NCBI GenBank assembly: GCA_015183035.1
Contig: JACZZP010000015.1
Span: 186,001 to 250,000 of the forward strand
Source of the DNA: Meloidogyne chitwoodi
Lineage: Eukaryota; Nematoda; Chromadorea; Rhabditida; Meloidogynidae
Direction: 5' to 3'
DNA: 64,000 nt
Shown piece by piece: positions 1 to 13,100 of the stretch; position 1 is the stretch's first letter, and each line of letters begins with the position of its first letter. The notes below the pieces were generated by a model, which saw only the letters and a list, made by a program, of their open reading frames with translations, had not been told where the DNA came from and did not search any database. Position numbers and translations under genes: made by a program.

Positions 1-3000
1 GTATGACATTATTTTAGCCAGTCCTAAATTTGAATTGCAAAAGATCATTTCCCAATACCCGAAATTCTATAATAAGAATAAATTGGAACGTTCAAAAGAC
101 GAGGAATTTAAAAACTTTGTATCAACTTTTGAAAAAAATAAAAAATCAAATATATCAAAATTGGAAGAGCATTTGTATTTCAAAAAACATTTGGAAAAAG
201 ATAAAAGAAAAAATGATGAAATATGGGAACTTCTCATTGGTAAAATTGATTCTGTCAATAAAGGACTTTTTTCTGATGATGAAGAAATTGAAGAGGTTCG
301 GTTTATTTTAAACCTTTTTTGACTAATATGATTTTGTTTTTGCTTAAAATTGCTTAAAACTTAAGTATCTACTTTAAGCTTAAACTTTTACACTTAAATA
401 TTTGAATGATTTTACAAACTTAAAAATTATTTTTAACCGTTTTTTAGTGAAAGATTAGTTTCCGCGAATTAAAAATTTTAAGTTTAAAGTTTAATCTTAA
501 AATTTTTACTAGATTTTCAAACAAATTATTGAATTTTGCAATGATTCCAAAAATGCTAGTAAAAAATTAGATGTTAAAAGTAATATTCATGTAATTTTGC
601 GTAATTTTGTTTACAAGTCAAAATACATAAAAGAAGTTGGAAACATGTTTTTAGAAAAATGCGTAGAAAGTTCTGGACCTCAAACACTTGCAGATTTTTT
701 ACATAAGTATTTAAATTTTTAAATTTAAAACTTACTTAATCTACGACAATTAGATTAAATACTCTTAAATTAATAATAATCATAAATTACTTAACATGAA
801 AACTTAAGTTTGTTTTCATTAAAAAATTAAACATAAACTTAATTTTGTTTTTATACTTAATAAACTTATGTTTGTTTTTATACAAACAAAGAAAACAATA
901 ACTTAAGTTTGCGTTTATACTTAATAAACTTAAGTTTGTTTCTATACAAACAAACTAAATATGAACTTAAGTTTGTATTTATTTTCTATATTTATTTTTA
1001 AAGAATTACACTTCCGGAATACATGATAAAAATGCTCATTATAACCGGATTGGTTGGAGAACAGAAATATGAAGAAGATTTAACTAATCGTTTAAGACAA
1101 TATATTGAATATAAAAAAACTAAAGGTTATAAATTTAACTTTTTTTAATTTTAAAAATTTTATAAAACAGAATTATTGTCTCTTGTGGTAATTCATCACG
1201 GGAAAGATCTGTTTAAAATTATTAAATCATTGAAAAATAAAATAAAAATAGATGATGATATTCTTGGATTTTATTTTGAGAATATTGTGGAGAACTGTGG
1301 TGAAGAAACTGAGAAAGAATACAAGTTGGATTTGGAATTGGACGCTTTGGAATATGAATATAATAGTAATTTATTAATTTTTTAAAATAAATCCCGTGAT
1401 TTAAAAATAAAAAAAAATATTTTTATTTTTAAGCAAGAGTTGAAAAAATGAATAAATTGATTAGAAGCGAAAAATTTAAAAATATAGCTGATGATGTTAG
1501 TAATAATGAGTGTAGTATGGAAAAAGTTTTAAAGTTTTCTACAGACTTTTTGCATGAAAATGTTTTTTTAGGTTATAAAAATGAAAAAAAATATTTTGAA
1601 AAAATTTTTGATAAATTTAAAAACGATGCAAAATATTTAAAAGAATTGAAAAATTTAAAAGAAGAGGAAAGAGCAAATTGCCTTATTTTTGCAATAAAAA
1701 AAGAAAAGGATAAATTTTATAAAAAATTGGAAAATTTTAAACAAAAGTTTGAACAAAAATATTTACAAAATGAAATTGAAAATAGAGAAGATTTTGAAAC
1801 TGTTGGAGAATGGAAGGAGGAGAAAGAAAAATTAATAGATAAAGTAATTAAGAATTCTTTATATATAATTAAAAATATTTAATATCTTTAATTATATATA
1901 AAAACTTGCGAAGAGTTTTCAAGTCATTTTATAATAAAGTTTTGCAACTTGAAAGTGAAAATTGTAATTTGACTTAAGCTTAAACTTAAAAATTAAAATT
2001 GTAATTTGACTTAAGCGTAAACTTGAAAATTAAAATTGTAATTTGACTTAAGCTTAAACTTAAAAATTAAAATTGTAATTTGACTTAAGAGTAAACTTAA
2101 AAATTAAAATTGTAATTAAAGATTTAACATAAAAGATGAGTTAAGTTTAATCTTAAAACTTGAAATAATCTTGGATTGTAAATTGTAAACTTAAAAACTT
2201 GAAAAATTAACTTAACTAAATATACCTTAGTTTATCTTAAGATATTGCTTATTTTAAACATTTATATTTAATTTTTAGTTGGAATTACCAACGTCAGACG
2301 AATTGTTTGAAATTCAGGATGCACCTAATAGTATGACTTATGGATCAAATCATGTATTTATTTAAAAAATTAAATTTATAAAAAAATTAATTTTAAATTT
2401 TTAGCCGTCATTTTCGCGTTCTTCAACATTTTCAATTGGAGAATCTTCCACTTCAAAAGGATGGCCACTTAGCGATAAAGAAATGGTTAAAAAGGGGTTT
2501 ATTTAAATTAATTTAAAATTTTATAAAAGGCAAGAATGAGTGAGCATTTTCCTCATGATGATTTTATGGAAGTTGGCAGTGAACGTGATACATTAAGCAA
2601 TGCAGAAAGTGAACAGATGAATGCTAATAATTATGAAGGTTTGTTGTTTTTTGATTTTTTAAAGAAAAAAAAATCTTACTAAAAAGACCAAAAAAACAAA
2701 TTTGGTACTACTGAATAAGTTCGCGAAATTTTATGGTTATTTATTTTTTAATAAAAAAATTAAGCAAAATTTGTCCACACAACAAAAACTCTTCAATAGT
2801 ACCAAAAATATGAAAAACTAAAAAATTTAATAGTTGATAATTTTCTTTTCTGTTATACTGTAAATTAATTAAAAAAATTTTAGAAGATGAATTATTTGGT
2901 TTTTTTGATTTGAATTTTCCTGTTCAGAATTATCTTCCTCCGCAAGGTAATTATTATTTTATATTCTCTTTTTTAATAATTATTTATTTATTTTTTAAAA

Positions 3001-3217
3001 TAATTCTTTAGTTGAACAAGATGTGATTAATATTGAAGAAAATACTTCACCACCACCACTATATTCACCATATTCCTCTTCTGATGAGAAAGAAAAGAAG
3101 AAAAACAAACATTCAAACTCAACTTCAAAGAAAAGTTTATTTAAAACAAAGTCTACAGTATCTTCAAAACAAAAATTAAAAAAGAAAGCAAACTTGAAGC
3201 GCAGAAAAACAGTTTGA
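1..3217 (+). CDS. Gene 1: secreted-family annexin-like / modular-tail protein, 3' part only
   Basis: Partial gene; its 5' end lies before the window. Exons with consistent phases: 2-295, 513-706, 1004-1125, 1171-1365, 1434-1843, 2279-2353, 2405-2485, 2530-2638, 2884-2946, 3012-3217, giving 582 C-terminal residues. The first exon carries the family motif YDIILASPKFELQKI, which resembles helices A-B of an annexin repeat; exons 3-4 carry PEYMIKMLIITG and LLSLVVIHHGKDL, also shared with genes 2 and 3. The long coiled coil of gene 2 is missing here. The last five exons are short, acidic and Ser/Pro-rich, and the protein ends in a basic tail (KKKANLKRRKTV) that looks like a nuclear localisation signal. 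Reading frames and splicing are seen directly; annexin affinity is my inference; function is unknown. Confidence 0.75.
1961..2112. repeat. 37-bp minisatellite, about 4 copies, intron of gene 1
   Basis: The unit begins ATTGTAATTTGACTTAAG and recurs every 37 bases with few changes. It lies in the intron between exons 1434-1843 and 2279-2353. A related but less regular AACTTAAGTTTG motif recurs in the 707-1003 intron of the same gene. Confidence 0.8.
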
Positions 3218-3479
3218 GGAAAATTTTAATTCTGATTTTTAGTTCTGATTTTTATTTTTAATTATCTTTTATACTTTTTTCTTACTTTTTTTCTTTTAAA
3301 GTAGTTGATATTATGTTCAAAAATTTATTTTTATATAAAAAATTTAAATAATTTATTTTGTATTATTTAAATTAAAATATTTTATTTTCTAATTTAACAA
3401 TTCCAACATTTGAGTTACCTCAGATTATTTTTTGAAAAAGACATAAAAGATTAATTAAATTTTAATTATATAAACTTTT

Positions 3480-3610
3480 TTTCAAAACTCGGAAAACAGG
3501 GCGGTAAACCGTAGATTTTCAATTAACCGCTTACGTTATACGGGTCTCTAAAAATCCATTTCAAAATTGTCAATCATGATTTTTATTTGTGTGAATAAAG
3601 TCCATGTTTG
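3480..3610 (+). mobile_element. Merlin-like (ISXO2/IS1595-type) transposase remnant
   Basis: Bases 3555-3600 read ...QIVNHDFYLCE-stop on the plus strand, the same C-terminal end as the transposase fragment at 5200-5380 (minus strand). Only the last dozen or so codons survive. It lies between genes 1 and 2, in a stretch otherwise without coding signal. Confidence 0.45.
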
Positions 3611-3639
3611 CCGCCTTACGGCAAAAATAAAAAAACATT

Positions 3640-4171
3640 AAACTTTGCCCGCAAAAAACCGCAGAAAGGGCATGATATTCTTAAAAAGTGCCAAAATATT
3701 ATATATAAACACGATTTGTTGAAAATAATCAAACATTGTGGTCCCTCACGTTATGTCTTAAGCAATAAATTGCTTGAGTTCCCTCTTATGATTTTTGTCG
3801 CGTGTGAGGCCCATCACACACTATTTGCCCTTAAATTCAATTAATTGAATAATATTGGAAGGAGAGAAAAAAATTAATTGTCCCATCTCTCCCTTTTTAG
3901 GCCTTTTGAAAGAGATAAAATGTGAAATTAATCAATATGCTTCTCGAGCGAGACCTTTCCACATGATTTTACCTCTTTTCTTCTCTTCTTCTCTACTCTC
4001 TCTCTCTCTCTCTCTCTTTCTCTCTACAATCAATCGAGTAATACACATATATTTATATAACACTTAATTCTTCCATAAGCAGTCAGTTTTAAAAAATAAT
4101 TTTACCTCAACCTAACCAAATGTCTAATTTCTAAAAATTTTCTTCTAAAGACAAAACTTAAGGTAAAACAA
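3640..4171 (+). promoter_or_regulatory. Upstream region of gene 2, homologous to that of gene 3
   Basis: About 500 bases directly upstream of the gene 2 start resemble 18600-19021 upstream of gene 3 in order: a CCCTCTTATGATTTTTGTC block, TTGCCCTTAAATTC, a CTCGAG(C/T)GAGA block, then a pyrimidine-rich CTCT tract before the start. The 3826-3832 TGCCCTT resembles the gland motif TGCMCTT. No gene was found here. Duplication of promoter together with gene is the simplest explanation. Confidence 0.55.
3826..3832 (+). promoter_or_regulatory. TGCCCTT motif upstream of gene 2
   Basis: Perfect match to TGCMCTT about 340 bases before the gene 2 ATG. I recall this heptamer as the Mel-DOG motif of Meloidogyne gland effector promoters; function here is inference. 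Confidence 0.4.
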
Positions 4172-7100
4172 ATGTGTTCGCTTAAGTTTTTACTTTTGTT
4201 GTGTTTATTCTCGTATGGAAACAATGTTGAGAATGAAGTCAAAAATGATAAAGATCCAAAATCTGATAAAAAAATTTCTGGTAATTTAAAAAAATTTTTT
4301 AAAAATATTTTTTGACCTTTTGATTAACGAATTTTTCCTTTCCGGAAATTTTCTCCTCAATTTTTATGATGGTAAATGTGTAGTTGGCGGTCTACCTGTC
4401 CGCAAAGAGAATTCGCTCTTTTCTTTCCTTCTCTTGCATTTTTTGCGTTAGGAGAAGTGCACGCTTATTTTTCCTTTTCAATTATAGTATCCCTTGGCAC
4501 ATAGGAGAAAAGGGGAAAATTAAAATAATAATAAAGTGAAAATATATTTATTTTAAAAATGATCAAAGATCATAAAGTTGGGACATGGCTTCGTTTAATA
4601 AGTATAAATATGTACATAATAGAATTTTTTAATATTTTTATTAAACTTCCAATATGTCCTTTTCTTCCCAACTAATAATTCCTCGAAAAAAATTCTGGAT
4701 TCTATTTTTCGACGATCAAACTCTTGATATTGAATCAAGGAAAAAATCCAATTTTAATTATTGAATATCTACAAGGTTTCCGATTATTGAAGACTAATTT
4801 GATCATTTATAAAATATATTTTCACTTTATTATTATTTTAATTTTCCCCTTTTCTCCTATGTGCCAAGGGATACTATAATTGAAAAGGAAAAATAAGCGT
4901 GCACTTCTCCTAACGCAAAAAATGCAAGAGAAGGAAAGAAAAGAGCGAATTCTCTTTGCGGACAGGTAGACCGCCAACTACACATTTACCTTTTATGATA
5001 ATTCCTCATCAACGGAAAATTTTTCTCCGAGCAAAATTATTGGAAAATTAAAGAATATAAAATTATTCCAAAATAATACATTTTGGTACTTTTGAAGATG
5101 AGGGTGCCCCTTCTGCGGACTTTTTTTTTTTTGGACAAAAATTAATATTAAATTAGTAATATTTTTTGATTGATTTTTGCCTAAGGCAATATGTAAGAGT
5201 GTACATAGCTTTATTCACATAAATAAGAATCATGATTGACAATTTGTGAAATTAAATGGAAAAAACAATTTGGTCCTTTAAAACGTTGTCTCCAAACAAA
5301 TTCATGAATATAGCTTTCATGTGTTGTTTCTGCAGTTCCAAATTCAGCTTTATGTCGTCGTTTAAGTTTCTGCCATAGTGATCAATCAAAAAATACTACT
5401 AATTTAACATTAATTTTTGTCCGCAAAAGAAGGGACACCCTTATCTTCAAAAGTGCCTACAATTTTTTTAAATGATTTTTAATTATTTTAATAATTATTT
5501 CTGAAATTTTTTCTGTTAAATTGGAATTTTTCAGAGAAGAATTTTCCATTTATTTTTATCGGGTCAAGGAAATTTCGTCACTGGAAAGTTAGTCACCAAG
5601 ATTTTTTGGTCGTCAGTGACGAAAATTCCGAAATTTTGGTGACGAACTTTCCAAAATTATTGGTGAATAAACTTCCAATGAGGAAATTTCCGGCCAAAAT
5701 TTTTCTCAAAGAGGAATTTTCCTGTACACCTGAAATATTTTATTGAGAATTGTTATGTCCGTATACTTGAGAAAGTATATGAGTGAATGAAAAATGACTA
5801 TCAGAGGGTTGGATGGTGGCACAGTCGGTTGTGCTCTGGTTTGGGCTCATTCCACGATGGTTCGATTCCATCTACCATCCACACATTTTTCCGCAACATA
5901 CGAACATAATAAGAATTATGTTGTCTATAATTCAACAAAAAATCTTATTTTCCATTTTAGAAAATCATCCTAGCAATCATCTTTTATCTAATTCTGAAAG
6001 ACTAGATGTCTGTAGCCGTTGGTACCCAACTGAAACTAAATCTGAAAGACCAACTCTGCGTTCACCTTTGTTGAAAATTTTTAAAGATATCAATTCATTA
6101 AGAGGAGAAAACTATGGCTTGGAAAGTAGTTGGACATTAATGAATAATTTGTTTCTTCCTCTTCCTCAACGGCGTAGAGCTGAAGTGGCTTTAGCATTGT
6201 GCAAAAATGAAAAAGTTGAAGAGGTGAGTTAATTTTAAAAAATTAAAAATAAGTGTTAGCTTCACTATCTGTCCAAGATTACCGTGTAGACGAGCAATTA
6301 CGATAGGAGTTGAACGTAGAGAATAGGAGTAGGACTGTGACTGTGTCGTTGACAGTTGAGTGATGACTCAACGACTGGTGTATACTCGGTGCTTATGGTG
6401 TTTATTCTAGACCGTTAAATATGTCACCACTACTCATATATAACAATAAAGGTTGTTCACGGGAAATAACAACCCTTACACAATTTTATTGTTAGTGTGT
6501 GGAATTAAGTCTAATTTTAAGGGAAAATCAATTTTTAAAATCAAATTATAATTATTAAAAGGGATTATTTTAAAATATATTTTTCTAGGAATGCTTAAGT
6601 GCTCTGTTTCATGGAAATAAACCAAAATTGTTAAGATTATTGGCTACTGACAAAAACGAAGCTTTAGCTGAACGATTGTTTCATACATTGGATTCAGGTA
6701 TATATTTTTAAATGTAAAATTCAAAAAATTAATCGAATAACGCAACCAACATACCGCTTGAGATTCCCAGCAACCTCCGCTGCCGAAAAAAAATTTTATC
6801 TCCAAAAAGAAATTTTTTTTTTGTGAAGCAGCCTCGGTAATCAAAGTGAGCTTACTCCCCCCTATGGTTTTTCGATTTCTTAGAACTTGTAATTTGGAAA
6901 ATAAGTATATGGAAGCTTGTTCTACCATTTAAACATTCTTTTTTCAGCGACTCCTGATTTTGATATTTTATTTGATATCATTTTGGCTCGTCCAAAATCC
7001 CAGTTACGGAAAATAATTAACGTATATCACAAATTTTACAATATGGAAATAAATTTTGAAAATGAAAAATATTTAACAGACTTAGAAAAACATTTATTAA

Positions 7101-10100
7101 TAAAAAAAAATCATGGACGAGAAGAGGAAATTAAAATATGGAAAATACTTTATGACCGTGTAGAATCAGTTAATAAAAATCAATTTATTGACAATGAAGA
7201 TTTTAGTCAAGTGAGCAATTTTTTTAAATTATGCTTAATTTTAAAGTTAAAATTTTGTAAAAATTAATTAAATTTTTTTTTTCAATAGGTTACTACAAGA
7301 ATACTAAAATTGTGTAAAAATTTCAACGAAAATATTGACAATTTTATTAAAGATTTTGGTTCAATTTGGCATTATGTTGAATTTAATTCAAATATTTTTG
7401 TTAATTTTGGCGCATCTTTTTTAAGGAAATGTGACAAAATTGTAATAAAAGAAGAGTCAGAAACTAATGAAATTAGTACATTTCTTGAGTATTTGAGAAA
7501 AAACTTTGAAAGAATGTTAATTGTATCTGGATTTTTGGACAAAGAGGAATATTATAAAGACATGGTTAATCGTATAAATAATTATGTTATTAATGATAAA
7601 TTTGAAGGTATAAAAATTATTAATTTTAATTAATTTTGGAAAATTCTCGGGTGAAAAAACAATAAAGTCCCTGTCCTTATGTATAATGGCATATTTATCT
7701 GGTGCACGGAAAATTCGGGGTCGCTTTAGTATATGGGGTCCGAGATAGAAACATGTAATACATAAAATTCGATTCCTCTTGTAGAGCTGAGCACGATTAC
7801 ATAAGTTTTATTTCTAGGAAAAATTTCTGAACCGAGATACAGGTCCCCGAATATAGGAAAACCATAGGGGGGAGTAAGCTCATTTTTGGGTGAAAAATTC
7901 GATTTACACATGATAGCTCATACAAAAGAGCTCTTCGAGCTGAATCGAATTAGACCAAAATGAGCGTGCTTCCATGATTTTGAACAAAGTTATGAAAAAT
8001 CGAAGTTTGCTGGAAACACGTCAAACTTGGCTCCATTGGGAGTGTTTTATTGCTTCTTCCTTTTTTGGGCCGATGGCTGGTTGGTTCTTATTATGTGAGT
8101 TATTCTACGGCTAAAATTACAACAAAATAATTAATTCATCGAAAATAATTAAGGAGTAGCCGCGGTAATCACTCAGAAAGCTTATTCCCCCTATGATTTT
8201 TCTCTATTCGGAGACCTTTATCTCGGTTCAGAAATTTTTCCTAGAAATAAAACTTATGTAATCGTGCTCAGCTCTACAAGAGGAATCGAATGGTATGTAT
8301 TACATGTTTCTATCTCGGACCCCATATACTAAAGAACAGCCGAAAATTCATCTCCGGAAAATTCTCTTCATCGAAATTTTTTACCGAACAAAATTATTAG
8401 AAAATTGCTTTCTGGAAAATTATTCTTTTAAAATAAAAATCCTCAAAATAATTATTAAAAGGATTTTAGATCCTTAAAAAATGTGTTAAGTTAGAATATT
8501 TTATTAAAATGATCTAAAATTATTCTTTAAATAGGGTGGCGTTTTTTTTTAATTTTGTAATAAAATAAAATTTAAAATAATTAAAAACAGAATTAATAAC
8601 CCTTATTTTAATTCATCATGATAATGATTTATTAAAAATAATGGAACATTTAAAAACATGGAGATTTGAAGAAAATAATAAAAAATTAAAAGAGACAGAA
8701 AAATTAGAAGATAAAATTTTGAGTAAACAATTGGAAAATGCTAGATTAAATGATTCAGAAGAATTAAAGGAAGAAAAAATTGAAGACAAAGATAGAAGAG
8801 AAGAATTGGAGAATTTATTGAAAGAAAAAAAAATCGAAAATTATTTGGTTGAAATTAAATTAAAAAATGTTGAATTGAATATTTTAATGAAGGAATTGGA
8901 GAAAAATAAGGAATTGGAGCAAGATATGAATGAAAATATAAATAAAGGTATTTATAAGTCTTATTTTAATTTTCGTTCCAAAAAAGTCCGAAAGTCATAA
9001 TTTTATTTTCTAATTTTATAATATGAATCAATGTTGTTCCCTCTTATGTATTTCGGGTTAAATAAGTCTCTTCAGAGCGCATGTGATAAAGACCACTCTC
9101 TCGTGTGATAAAGACGCAGAAAAACTGACCAGTGGATAGTTGAGGTCAGAGAAACGTCACGTGACATGCTCTTTTCCAGAACTGTACACAGTTCCTGCGT
9201 CTTTTTCTGACGAGAGAGTAGTCTTTATCACAGGCGCTCTGAAGAGACTTATTTAACCCGAAATACATAAAAGGGAACAGCATTGATATGAATATAACTA
9301 GTACAAGTCGGAATTTGAAAAAACCGGGAAATTGAAATATAAAATAATCTAAAGTGACTTCGAAACTAGGATAGGGACAATTTTTTTTTGAAAATTTATG
9401 AAATTATTTAAAGTTAAAAGTGAAACCGAATTAGAAGAAATTGAAGAAGAGATGGAAATTGAAGAAAAGATGGAAAAATTTCAAAACGAATTAAACGAAA
9501 AAATTGTAGAAATTAAAGAGGAATTTAAGGAGGAAGAAGAGGAGGAAGAAGAGATTTTAGAAAATTTGAAAGAAAGGAATAATTTGAATTTAGAAGAAGA
9601 ACTGTTAAATGAAGATTTATATAGAAAATTAGAAAATGAATTGGAAGAGATTAAATTAAGAGAAAAATTGAGAAAATTAAAATTTAAAGAAAAATTGGAA
9701 AAAGAGAAGAAAAAATTGAAAAAAGAGAAGGAAAAATTGGAAAAAGAGAAGGAAAAATTGGAAGACGAAAAAAACAAGGAATTAAAAATGAAAATTGAAT
9801 TTAAAGAAGAAAAAATAGCTGAAAAATTAAAAAAAATTGAAAATGAAAATTTTAATGAAATTGAATTAAATAAAGAATTAAGAAAAATAATATTAAAAAA
9901 AGAAGATCAAAAAAATAAAAAAATAAAAAATAAATTGAAAGAGGAGATAATAAAAGCAAAAATTAAATTAATACAATTAAAAATAAATTTAAAAGAAAGG
10001 ACAACATTTTTAGAAGAAGAAGAAAAGAGTAAAATTGGTGAAATTATTTGTAGAGATAATTTTTTTAAATATTTGATCAAATTTAAATTATTTTTATTCT

Positions 10101-13100
10101 ATTTGACTTAGTAAATCCTCTAATACAAGCGCAGTGCTCGTTTTACCTTTTCCGAGACTACATCAGTCTCTTAAGAGCGCCTGTGATAAAGGCTACTCTC
10201 TCGTATGAAAAAGACGCAGGAATGTGTACAGTTCTGAAAAAGAGCAGGTCATGTAATTTTTCTCTGACCTCAACTATCCACTGGTCAGTTTTTCTGCGTC
10301 TTTATCAGACGAGAGAGTGGTCTTTATCACAGGCGCCCTGAAGAGACTGATGTAGTCTCGGAAAAGGTAAAACGAGCAGTGCGCTTGTATTAGAGGATTT
10401 ACGTATTTTTTTAAATCAAATAATTTTCAAATTTAAATAATTTTAATTTGATTTGAATTGATTTTAGCATTTACCCGAGTAATATTGAATTTTATGGGCC
10501 CCATTTTTTATTTTTCCTTATTTACCCTTGAACAATCATCAATCGCCTTTTTTAATCTCTTGAGTGTATAAAATGGAAATGGTTATAAAAAACGTTATTT
10601 TTTAAATTATTAAAAAATATGGAACAACTTTAATCCACAATAATTGATCTTTATGAAAAATTGAAATTGAACAAGTGCCGAATAAAAGTTAAAACATTTA
10701 TATTTTATACACTCAAGAGATTAAAAAAGGCGATTGATGATTGTTTGTTGTATCCTCAAGTAGGATACAATACTAGAATAACACAGAAGTCGAGAAGCTA
10801 GCAAAAGCGCTTTATCACAAGGGGCAATAACAATAGAAGATGAAAGCAATAAAGAGAATAGAATAACTTTGGGACTTTGGACTTAGACTGAATACTAATA
10901 CACCGACTAGTAAAAGGCTTCGCCTTTTATACTATCTATTCGCCACCCCAACATTGTTCAAGGGTAAATAAGGAAAAATAAAAAATGGGGTCCATAAAAT
11001 TCAATATTACCTTTACCCGTTCTATAGTTTTTAGTGAATCGGATAAAGAGGAAGAATCACATGAAATAATTGAAGAAAAAAATTTTCGAGAAGCGGAAAA
11101 GGATTCTGAGGAAAAATCAACGGAAAATGAAGAATTTGCTGAAGAATCAGAAGATGAATACGATTATAGTATGGAAGAAGAAAAATTAAAAATAAAGACA
11201 TTGAATTTAATAAGACTGGAAAATGCACTTAAAAGCGTAGAATTAAAAGAAAATTTGATAAAATTGAGAATTACAAATGAAGAAATTGAAGAAAATGAAG
11301 AAAATAAAGAAAGAATTAATTTGGAATTAAAAAAGATGACTGGAGTAAATGAAGATAATTTTAAAAAAATATCAAAAGAAAAGGGAATTAATGAGTGTCA
11401 AGAGAAATTAACAGAAAATAAATTGGAACAAGACAAATTAAAAAAAATTTTATTAGAAAAAAAAGAAAATAAATTGGATGTTGAAGAAAATATTTTAGAA
11501 AATAAATTGAGTGAAATTTTTGAGATTGAAAAACTGGAAAAACTTGAAAAAGAAAAGGAAGAAATTGAAAAAGAAAAATATAAAAAAGTGAAGGAAGATG
11601 AACAATGGGATGAAGAAAAGTTAAAAGAAAAATTAAAGGAATTGAAAGAAAAATTAAAAATAAAAAATATTGAAAAAGAAAAAATTAATTATAAATTTAG
11701 TTTATTAAAATTGAAAGATTTGGAAACAAAATTAGCTTTGAAAAATGTGGAAAGAAATGTTGAAACATCTACTGAAGAAATTAATGATGAATTGATTAAA
11801 TTAAATTTTAAAAAGGAAGAAGTAGAAAATGAGATTAATAAGATTAAATTAAAAAATGAGGAAATGGAAATAAATGAGGAAAGAACAGATTTGAAAAATT
11901 TTTTAGAAAAAATGATGGAAGAAAAAAATAAGAATTTAATAGAGGTAAGGTTTCAAGAAATTAATGTTAGCAAGTATTCGGAGCTGAAAAATCCGCAAAG
12001 TTCAGAATACTCAGAAAATCTAAACTTATTTTGGAATGATTCTTTAGGGAAAATTTCTCTCTTCTTTTTATATGCACTAGAGTTTGTCCCCGTATGGCGT
12101 GGAAGGCTTTAACGGGGGACGGGGACGAGAAATTGGCTCTACCTTAGGACATGCGTCCCATCAACTTATATGCGTCCCATCAAAGTATATGCGTCCCATC
12201 AAGGGACATGCGTCCCATCAAAGTATATACGTCCCAAAATTAGTATATGCGTCCCATCAAAGTATATGCGTCCCAAAATTAGTATATGCGTCCCATCAAA
12301 AGGCTGTTCTTTAGTATATCGGGTCCGAGCTAGAAACATGTAATACATATCATTCGATTGCTCTCGTCGAGCTGAGTACGAATATATAAATTTTATTTCC
12401 AGGAAAAATTTATGAACCGAGATACAGACCCCCAAAAATCGAAAAACCATAGGGGGGAGTAAGCTCCCCTAAGTGATTACCGCGGCTGCTCTTAAAATAT
12501 TTCACTGAATTAATTATTTTGTTGTAATTTGCGCCGTAGAATAACGCATGTACCAAAAGCCAACGAGAGATGGGCTCCCAAATGAAGAAGTCATTAAACA
12601 CTCCCAATAGGTCCAAGTTTGACCCAGCAAACTTCGATCTTTTCATAACTTTGTTCAAAATCGTTCAATCAAGACAATTTTGGTCTCATTCGATAGGTCT
12701 CGAAGAGTTCTTTCCAATGAGCTATCATTTGTATAATCGAATTGTTCACCCAAAAAACGAGCTTACTCCCCCCTATGGTTTTTCGATTTTTGGATGCCAC
12801 TTAAGCAAGGCAATAACATAAAATAAATAATTATGAAAAAGTACTTTTTTACTAATGGGACGCATATACTTTGATGGGACGCATATACTAATTTTGGGAC
12901 GCATATACTTTGATGGGACGCATATACTAATTTTGGGACGCATGTCTCTTGATGGGACGCATATACTTTGATGGGACGCATATAAGTTGATGGGACGCAT
13001 GTCCTAAGGTAGAGCCGAGAAATTTTGCCGAAGATGGGGGAGAGTATCAATTGCCGGGGACAACTAAAAAGGACCCTTTTTGATTTTTTGAGTCAAAATC

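Noticed and set aside
5811..5881. Functional tRNA gene (possible Pro, UGG)
   Set aside because: The anticodon stem does not pair, there is an extra base beside the T stem, and a diverged second copy shares flanking sequence; a tRNA-derived SINE fits better.
9481..9777. Long minus-strand Ser/Phe-rich frame, and similar ones at 21263-21958, 31213-31620 and 31735-32007
   Set aside because: Mirror images of Lys/Glu-rich coiled-coil exons; AAA/GAA-rich codons read as TTT/TTC on the other strand. No splice or start support.
12084..13050. Frames with repeated ASHQSICVP on both strands
   Set aside because: Encoded by the ATGCGTCCCATC minisatellite arms of a hAT-like foldback.
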